This document shows, one piece after another, positions 42,447-47,116 of a stretch of DNA of 47,116 bases. The position numbers were made by a program, and so were the translations under genes. The stretch is taken from the NCBI GenBank assembly GCA_035454085.1, contig DAOTEJ010000012.1, positions 1 to 47,116 of the forward strand, read 5' to 3'. Within the stretch, counting starts at the first letter, position 1; each line of letters opens with the position of its first letter. This stretch comes from DAOTEJ01 sp035454085 (GTDB taxonomy: Bacteria > Pseudomonadota > Gammaproteobacteria > Burkholderiales > Burkholderiaceae_F). The notes beneath the pieces are model-generated. The model was not told the DNA's origin and ran no database searches. It saw only the letters and a program-made list of their open reading frames with translations.

Positions 42447-42946
42447 CAGTCCGCCTCCCAATCCACCTCGATGCGCCGCGCCGCGGCGTCGATGCGCTCC
42501 ACGTACTGCGGCACCACCGGGATCAGGCAGAGGCTCGCGACGCCGCGGACCTCGAGCAGCGCCTGGGCGCCGTTGTCCTGCAGCCCGGCCACCTCGCCGA
42601 GCGTGACGCCTTGGCGATTCACGACCGTCGCGCCGATCAGATCGATCCAGTAGTGCTCGTCCTCGGCCAGCGGCGGGAAGTCGGCTCGCGCCACCCGCAC
42701 CGGCACGCCCTTCAGGGCGTCGGCCGCTTCCTTGGTGTCGCAGCCCGCCCACTTGGCGAGCACGCTGGACCCGTGGATGCGAGCCGAGGCAATGTCCACC
42801 GCCCGATCACCTTGCGGCGTGCTCAGCCACCATCTCTTGGCATGCAGCAGGGCGCTGCCGTCCTGGTGCGGTGCCACGCGAACCCAACCCTGCACACCGT
42901 AAGCGCCGCGCAGGCGACCGATTTCGATCAGGTCAGCCTGCACCAT
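42443..42946 (-). CDS. rimM: Ribosome maturation factor RimM
   Basis: A 167-aa 30S maturation factor that binds S19. The N-terminal RimM barrel shows IEIGRLRGAYGVQGWVRV, KGVPVRVARADFPPL and EDEHYWIDLIGATVV; the C-terminal PRC barrel ends with PVVPQYVERIDAAARRIEVDW. ATG 42946 with only a weak Shine-Dalgarno. Second gene of the rpsP operon. Confidence 0.97.
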   Translation of the reverse strand: MVQADLIEIGRLRGAYGVQGWVRVAPHQDGSALLHAKRWWLSTPQGDRAVDIASARIHGSSVLAKWAGCDTKEAADALKGVPVRVARADFPPLAEDEHYWIDLIGATVVNRQGVTLGEVAGLQDNGAQALLEVRGVASLCLIPVVPQYVERIDAAARRIEVDWEADW

Positions 42947-42992
42947 GCTCAGACCGACTTCGGTGACCTTGCTGGCCGCCCGACAGCCAGGC

Positions 42993-43244
42993 TCAGACAG
43001 CAGCCTTGGCGGCTTCCTTGACCAGGCGCTCGACGGTGGGCGACATCTTGGCACCCACGCCGGTCCAATAGGCCAGACGATCCTGAGCCACGCGCAGCCT
43101 CTGATCCCCTTCAGCCGCGACCGGGTTGTAGAAGCCCACGCGCTCGATGAAGCGGCCGTCGCGCGGATTGCGCGAATCGGTTGCCACGATGTTGAAGAAG
43201 GGGCGCTTCTTGGCGCCGCCCCGAGCCAGTCGAATCACGACCAT
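42993..43244 (-). CDS. rpsP: 30S ribosomal protein S16
   Basis: An 83-aa ribosomal protein S16 beginning MVVIRLARGGAKKRPFFNIV, with DSRNPRDGRFIERVGFYNPVA and RLAYWTGVGAKMSPTVERLV. ATG 43244 has AGAGGAT upstream. First gene of the rpsP-rimM-trmD-rplS operon. Confidence 0.98.
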   Translation of the reverse strand: MVVIRLARGGAKKRPFFNIVATDSRNPRDGRFIERVGFYNPVAAEGDQRLRVAQDRLAYWTGVGAKMSPTVERLVKEAAKAAV

Positions 43245-43359
43245 CGGTATCCTCTGCGAGTCCGAAACTTGCTGCACCCCGGGCGCGCGCAACGCGCCTT
43301 GCCCTCGGATGCGATTGGCGCCCGGACGTTGTTCTGCCGGACGGCTGCGAAAACTCGTT

Positions 43360-43389
43360 ATTCTACACGGCCTTAGCGCCCGCTCACAA
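43360..43389 (-). promoter_or_regulatory. Probable promoter of the rpsP operon
   Basis: Minus strand: TTGTGA (43,389-43,384), 18-base spacer, TAGAAT (43,365-43,360) preceded by TG. The expected leader is about 110 bases before the rpsP start. Confidence 0.5.
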
Positions 43390-43414
43390 GGCGCGCGCCG
43401 ACCCTGCCCCAGCC

Positions 43415-43816
43415 ATGAACTTCCGCAACAAGACTGTCGCCGCGCTGCTGTCCTTCCTTGGCGGCGGACTGGGCGCGCCCTGGCTCTACCTGGGTCGCAA
43501 GGGCTGGTGGCTCGCGCCGGCGGTCACCGCGTTTTCCCTGCCCTTGCTGCTGGGCGTGAAGAACTGGTACCAGACGCCGGCGTTCTTCCTGGCCATGGTC
43601 CCGGTGATCGCCGGGTTCGTCTACGCGCTGGTGATCGCACTGATGCGCGACGAGGCCTTCGATGCCCGCTACAACCCCGGCCAGACCCGTCACAACCGCA
43701 GCGGCTGGGGCGCGGTGCTGGTGGCGGCGGCCACCCTGCTGGTCGGCGCGATCGTGACGATGACGACCATCGTGCTGCTGATCCAGACGCTCGTCGAACG
43801 CTCGCTCGGACGCTAG
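43415..43816 (+). CDS. Small membrane protein, TM2/NINE-like
   Basis: A 133-aa membrane protein beginning MNFRNKTVAALLSFLGGGLG, then APWLYLGRKGWWLAP, similar to the GGxxGxHxFYLGR pattern of TM2-domain proteins but without the usual His-Arg-Phe. Further helices: FFLAMVPVIAGFVYALVIAL and AVLVAAATLLVGAIVTMTT. Function unknown. Divergent from rpsP and convergent with the radical SAM gene. Confidence 0.75.
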   Translation: MNFRNKTVAALLSFLGGGLGAPWLYLGRKGWWLAPAVTAFSLPLLLGVKNWYQTPAFFLAMVPVIAGFVYALVIALMRDEAFDARYNPGQTRHNRSGWGAVLVAAATLLVGAIVTMTTIVLLIQTLVERSLGR

Positions 43817-43832
43817 GCCGCGGCCGCTCGCT

Positions 43833-44927
43833 TCAAAAGAGCCCGAGCTGCGGTCCCGGCGGCGGCGCAGGCGGGCGGAATGCATCGGTGCGCAGGGCTG
43901 GCGTTTCCACTTCGAATCCCTGGCGCCGGCTGGCAGCCTCGAAGCGCGTGCGGATGAGCTCGGCCCACACGCCCTGCCCCTTCATGCGCGCTCCAAAGCG
44001 GGCCTCGTAGTCGCGGCCCCCGCGCATCTCGCGGATGCGCGCCATCACCCGCGCTGCGCGCTCGGGGTAATGCGCCTCGAGCCACTCCTGAAAGAGAGGG
44101 GCCACCTCCCAGGGCAGGCGTACCACGGTGTAGTGGCAGCGGCGCGCGCCCACCTCGGCCGCGGCCTCGAGCACGCGCTCGAGTTCGGGCTCGTTGATGA
44201 AGGGGATCACCGGCGCAAAGTTGACGTGCACCGGGACGCCCGCTTCGGCCAGCGCGCGCACGGTGCGCAGGCGCCGTGCCGGGCTCGCGGCGCGCGGCTC
44301 GAGCCGGCGCGACAGTTCCGCATCCAGCGTCGTGATGCTCACGAAGGTCTGCACCACGCCCGCCCGCGCCATGGGAACCAGCAGGTCGAGGTCGCGCTCG
44401 ATCAGCGCACTCTTGGTCACGATGCCCACCGGGTGCAGCGTGTCGGCGAGCACCTCGAGCACGCCGCGGGTGAGGCGCAGTTCGCGCTCCACGGGCTGAT
44501 ACGCGTCGGTCGCCGTGCCCAGCGCGATCAGCGCGGGCCGGTACGCGGGCGCGGCCAGCTCGCGCGCCAGCAGCTGCGCGGCGTTGCGCTTGGCCACCAG
44601 GCGCGACTCGAAGTCCAATCCGGGCGAGAGGTTCAGGTAGGAGTGCGTCGGCCGTGCGTAGCAGTAGACGCAGCCGTGCTCGCAGCCGCGGTACGGGTTG
44701 ATCGAGCGATCGAAGGGGATGTCGGGCGAATCGTTGCTGGTGATCAGGCTGCGTGCGGTCTCGAAGCTCACCCGCGTGCGCAGCGCAGGCGCAGCCAGCG
44801 CGTCGGGATCGTCGGGATCGAGCGCGGCGGTCCAGTCCAGCCAATCGCCGTCGGCCGCCCGCGTCAGAGAGTCGAAGCGGTGCGCGATGCGCGTGACCGC
44901 ACCGCGTCCCTTGAGCGGGTCGGGCAT
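43833..44927 (-). CDS. PA0069-family radical SAM protein
   Basis: A 364-aa radical SAM enzyme (SplB/Rv2578c-like group). The iron-sulfur motif CxxxCxxC appears in NPYRGCEHGCVYCYARPTHS. Later conserved parts are IALGTATDAYQPVERELRLT, GIVTKSALIERDLDLL, SITTLDAELSRRLEPRAASP and NFAPVIPFIN. The substrate is unknown; SplB relatives repair spore photoproduct but this group is not known to. ATG 44927; it follows the DUF3501 gene on the same strand with an 18-base gap. Confidence 0.93.
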   Translation of the reverse strand: MPDPLKGRGAVTRIAHRFDSLTRAADGDWLDWTAALDPDDPDALAAPALRTRVSFETARSLITSNDSPDIPFDRSINPYRGCEHGCVYCYARPTHSYLNLSPGLDFESRLVAKRNAAQLLARELAAPAYRPALIALGTATDAYQPVERELRLTRGVLEVLADTLHPVGIVTKSALIERDLDLLVPMARAGVVQTFVSITTLDAELSRRLEPRAASPARRLRTVRALAEAGVPVHVNFAPVIPFINEPELERVLEAAAEVGARRCHYTVVRLPWEVAPLFQEWLEAHYPERAARVMARIREMRGGRDYEARFGARMKGQGVWAELIRTRFEAASRRQGFEVETPALRTDAFRPPAPPPGPQLGLF

Positions 44928-44945
44928 CCTGGCGCGCGCGCCGCG

Positions 44946-45530
44946 CTAGGCAAAGTCCCGCGCCAGCGCCGCCTGGGTGGTGGGCGCCACTTCATCAAGG
45001 CGCACGCGGTAGGCCGGCAGGTCGATGCCCGCGGCCAAGGGCTCGCCGGCCCGGAACCCGGCGATCATCGACGGCGTGAACTCGAAGCGCAGGAAGTGCA
45101 CCGATGAGGTCTTGCTTTCGTTCTCGCGGTCGAGATCCTCGTCGGCGATCGCGTAGACCTTGTCGTGCCCCGCCACCTGCAGGTAGACGGTGTCTTCGAT
45201 GCCGCGCAGGCGGGCCAGCTCGCGGGCGCGCTCGGCCGCATCCTCGTACTCGATCATCATCGTCGCCTTGAGGTTGGCGCCGTCGGGCACCAGCGGGTTG
45301 TAAGCCTCGAGCTCGTGGGCGATGCCCTCTTCCTCGAAGGTCTTCTCGATGCGCAGCATCTCCTGGATCTGGTAGCGCACGGTGAGCTCGTCCTCGAACA
45401 GCAGGGTCACGTGCTGGCCAAGATGGACGATGCGGTGGCGCTTGTGCGCCAGCACCCTGGCGCGGAAGTCGTTGCGCTGCTTGGAGTAGGCCTCGAGCGT
45501 GAGGAGGGTGTCGCGGGCGATGTGCGGCAT
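44946..45530 (-). CDS. DUF3501 family protein
   Basis: A 194-aa protein beginning MPHIARDTLLTLEAYSKQR, with RHRIVHLGQHVTLLFED, TVRYQIQEMLRIEKTFEEEG and KTSSVHFLRFEFTPSM. It matches DUF3501, of unknown function, which is commonly found next to a heterodisulfide-reductase-like Fe-S protein and rubrerythrin, as here. ATG 45530 has GGAGACC upstream. Confidence 0.9.
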   Translation of the reverse strand: MPHIARDTLLTLEAYSKQRNDFRARVLAHKRHRIVHLGQHVTLLFEDELTVRYQIQEMLRIEKTFEEEGIAHELEAYNPLVPDGANLKATMMIEYEDAAERARELARLRGIEDTVYLQVAGHDKVYAIADEDLDRENESKTSSVHFLRFEFTPSMIAGFRAGEPLAAGIDLPAYRVRLDEVAPTTQAALARDFA

Positions 45531-45562
45531 GTCGGGTCTCCAGACGGTGCGGGTGGTGACGA

Positions 45563-46915
45563 TCAAAGTCCGTAGGCGATGCGCACCATGGTCAGCGGGT
45601 GCGCGAGCGTGGGCTGCTTGCCGCCCAGCGCTTCAGAGGAGAACTGGGCCATGCCCTGGGCGATGTGGTGCCCGCCGAGTTGGCAGTCCGAGCCGATGTA
45701 GTCCGGCTGGGTCGATGCCATGGCCTTGAACACCGGCTTGCCGATCTTCATCGCCATGCCGTGGAAGCGCTTCTTGCAGCCCCAGGTGCCCGAGTGCCCG
45801 GAGCAGCGCTCCACGGTGTTGATCTGCGTGCCGGGGATGAGCTTGAGCAGTTCCTCGGTCTTGCGGCCCACGTTCTGCACCCGGCCGTGGCAGGGCACGT
45901 GGTAGGACACCTTGCCCAGCGGCTGCTTGAACTCGGTCTTGAGCAGGCCGTCCTTGTGGCGCGCCACCAGGTACTCGAAGGGATCCCACATCGCTTCCTG
46001 CACCGCCTTGACGTCCGCGTCCCCGGGGAACATCAAAGGCAGCTCCTGCTTGAACATCAGGGTGCAGGACGGAATCGGGGTGACGATCGCGTAGCCCGCC
46101 CGCGCCAGGGCGGCAAGCTTGGGGATGTTGACCTCCTTGGCGTGCGCCACGGAGTCGAGGTCACCCAACTCCAGCACGGGCATGCCGCAGCAGGCGGCCT
46201 TCTCGACGATCTCATAGGGAATCGCGTTGTGCTCGAGGATGCGCACGAGGTCCAGGCCCATGCCCGGCTCGTTGTAGTTGACGTAGCAGGTCGAATAGAT
46301 CGCCACCTTGCCCGGCGTGCGCTCGCCGTCCCTGACCGGCGCCGCCGTGTTCGAGCGCGCCTGCGACGCGAAGGTCCGGCTCGCGTACTCCGGGATCCAC
46401 GCGGTCTTGTCCACCCCCATCTGGCTTTCCATCAGCGAGCGCATCGCCCCGGTGCGGTTCACGGCGTTGACCGTCGCGGTCACGATGGGGATACCGGCAA
46501 ACTTGCCGAGCACGTCGGTCTTGGCCATCAGCTTGTCGGCGGTGCTTGCCCCATTCTTCTTGAAGTGCACCGCCTTGGCCCGCAGCATCAGATGCGGAAA
46601 GTCGAGGTTCCAGGGGTGCGGCGGCACGTAGGGGCACTTGGTCATGTAGCAGACGTCGCACAGGTAGCACTGGTCGACCACGTCCTGATACTTCTCCTTG
46701 GGCACCCCGTCGACCTCCATGGTGGGGCTCTCGTCCACCAGATCGAACAGCGTGGGGAAGGAACCGCAAAGGCTCACGCAGCGGCGGCAGCCGTGACACA
46801 CGTCGAAGACGCGCTCGAGTTCCTTTTCGAGCTTGGCCTCGTCCCAGAAGTCGGGGCTCTTCCAGTCCAGCGGATGGCGGGTCGGCGCCTCCAGGCTGCC
46901 TTCGCGTGTGCTCAT
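45563..46915 (-). CDS. Heterodisulfide-reductase-like Fe-S protein (GlpC/HdrD type)
   Basis: A 450-aa electron-transfer protein. Two [4Fe-4S] motifs occur near the N-terminus (C40-x2-C43-x2-C46-x3-C50; C83-x2-C86-x2-C89-x4-C94), and two Cys-rich CCG-type regions follow (AACCGMPVLELGDLDS; HVPCHGRVQNVG with ERCSGHSGTWGCKK). This is the layout of GlpC/HdrD/LutA proteins. With DUF3501 and rubrerythrin it probably forms a redox or peroxide-defence unit; the partner dehydrogenase is not identified. ATG 46915 with GAGG upstream. Confidence 0.92.
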   Translation of the reverse strand: MSTREGSLEAPTRHPLDWKSPDFWDEAKLEKELERVFDVCHGCRRCVSLCGSFPTLFDLVDESPTMEVDGVPKEKYQDVVDQCYLCDVCYMTKCPYVPPHPWNLDFPHLMLRAKAVHFKKNGASTADKLMAKTDVLGKFAGIPIVTATVNAVNRTGAMRSLMESQMGVDKTAWIPEYASRTFASQARSNTAAPVRDGERTPGKVAIYSTCYVNYNEPGMGLDLVRILEHNAIPYEIVEKAACCGMPVLELGDLDSVAHAKEVNIPKLAALARAGYAIVTPIPSCTLMFKQELPLMFPGDADVKAVQEAMWDPFEYLVARHKDGLLKTEFKQPLGKVSYHVPCHGRVQNVGRKTEELLKLIPGTQINTVERCSGHSGTWGCKKRFHGMAMKIGKPVFKAMASTQPDYIGSDCQLGGHHIAQGMAQFSSEALGGKQPTLAHPLTMVRIAYGL

Positions 46916-46949
46916 CGAAACCTCGGGAAGAATGCGGCGGAGATGGGTC

Positions 46950-47007
46950 TTGGGAAGCAGCCCTGCCTCCAGGGCGGCTTCCCAAGCGCCCCGGCGGGCC
47001 GGGGCGC
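46950..47007 (-). repeat. Two adjacent intercistronic hairpins
   Basis: Hairpin 1 (46,986-47,007): GCGCCCCGG / CCGGGGCGC, 9 bp, 4-base loop. Hairpin 2 (46,950-46,985): TTGGGAAGC / GCTTCCCAA, 9 bp, with an inner 6-bp stem GCCCTG / CAGGGC and a 4-base loop. They lie between the rubrerythrin stop and the Fe-S gene. Neither is followed by a U-tract, so mRNA stabilisation or differential expression is as likely as termination. Confidence 0.7.
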
Positions 47008-47026
47008 GAGGCGATTCACGCGTCGA

Positions 47027-47116
47027 TCAATCGACCATCGCGTCCAGCGTGCGCTGGAACTTGTTGGCATGCGAGCGCTCGGCCTTGGCCAGGGTCTCGA
47101 ACCAGTCGGCGATCTC
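47027..47116 (-). CDS. Rubrerythrin, C-terminal end (partial)
   Basis: The last 29 codons of a gene running off the window. They encode EIADWFETLAKAERSHANKF and then QRTLDAMVD, matching the C-terminal helix of rubrerythrin-type ferritin-like diiron proteins that reduce peroxide. The residues AKAERSHANKF contain the E/H ligand pattern expected of helix D. First gene of the rubrerythrin / Fe-S / DUF3501 group in transcription order. Confidence 0.78.
   Translation of the reverse strand, partial: EIADWFETLAKAERSHANKFQRTLDAMVD

Overview
The window is high-GC DNA, most likely from a betaproteobacterium of the order Burkholderiales. This rests on gene content and order: an rpsP-rimM-trmD-rplS operon next to a CoA-type Nudix hydrolase and a CobD/CbiB-family protein, then orn / M48 protease / pterin carbinolamine dehydratase / rsgA, two DUF1631 proteins, and a rubrerythrin / Fe-S protein / DUF3501 cluster. 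I cannot assign a genus. A run of 100 N shows that this is a scaffold, not finished sequence.

Region 1 (1 to about 4,530) looks like part of an integron gene-cassette array. Short, unrelated, promoterless plus-strand genes (three acetyltransferases, a LysE-type exporter, an unknown 133-aa protein, an ABM-domain protein, a DUF4160/DUF2442 pair, a VOC protein) alternate with eight attC-like sites in various states of decay. The integrase is not in the window and would be expected to the left. The LysE cassette seems to have lost its ATG (now ACG).

Region 2 (about 4,530-12,900) continues with single genes, nearly all on the plus strand, for detoxification or unknown functions: GNAT x2, DUF1801, GFA/CENP-V x2, AHSA1, GST x2, MOSC, VOC, a membrane protein, DUF2784, LysE. 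There is one solitary PIN-domain gene on the other strand. I see no attC here; it may be old cassette DNA or ordinary accessory DNA.

Region 3 (12,930-22,660) reads leftward: htpG (with a good sigma-32-type promoter), DUF1631-b, a spermidine-synthase-like protein, DUF1631-a and an orphan PilB/GspE-type ATPase. The last two share an ATGA overlap and a likely sigma-70 promoter. An EamA transporter and a PhzF-family protein diverge from htpG.

Region 4 (24,600-34,300) also reads leftward: an MFS transporter with a newly noticed 43-aa membrane microprotein, parE, a 1031-aa PAS/GGDEF/EAL protein placed between parE and parC, parC, a possible 33-aa ORF and a CopD-like membrane protein. Two DnaA-box-like sites lie just upstream of parE.

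Region 5 (34,373-39,480) reads rightward: tRNA-Arg(CCU), an AI-2E-family transporter, (orn on the minus strand), M48 protease, carbinolamine dehydratase, rsgA and a DUF2007/zinc-ribbon protein. A 9-copy, 17-bp tandem array begins exactly at the last stop codon. The N-gap that follows is flanked by the same 55 bases on both sides, so it is probably an artefact of unmerged overlapping contigs.

Region 6 (39,480-47,116) holds the CobD-like protein, the Nudix hydrolase and the rplS-trmD-rimM-rpsP operon with a clear intrinsic terminator and a plausible promoter. These are followed by a small membrane protein, a PA0069-type radical SAM protein, DUF3501, a heterodisulfide-reductase-like Fe-S protein and the C-terminus of rubrerythrin. 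The best candidates for something undescribed are the DUF1631/PilB locus, the decaying cassette array, the parE-EAL-parC arrangement and the 17-bp array.
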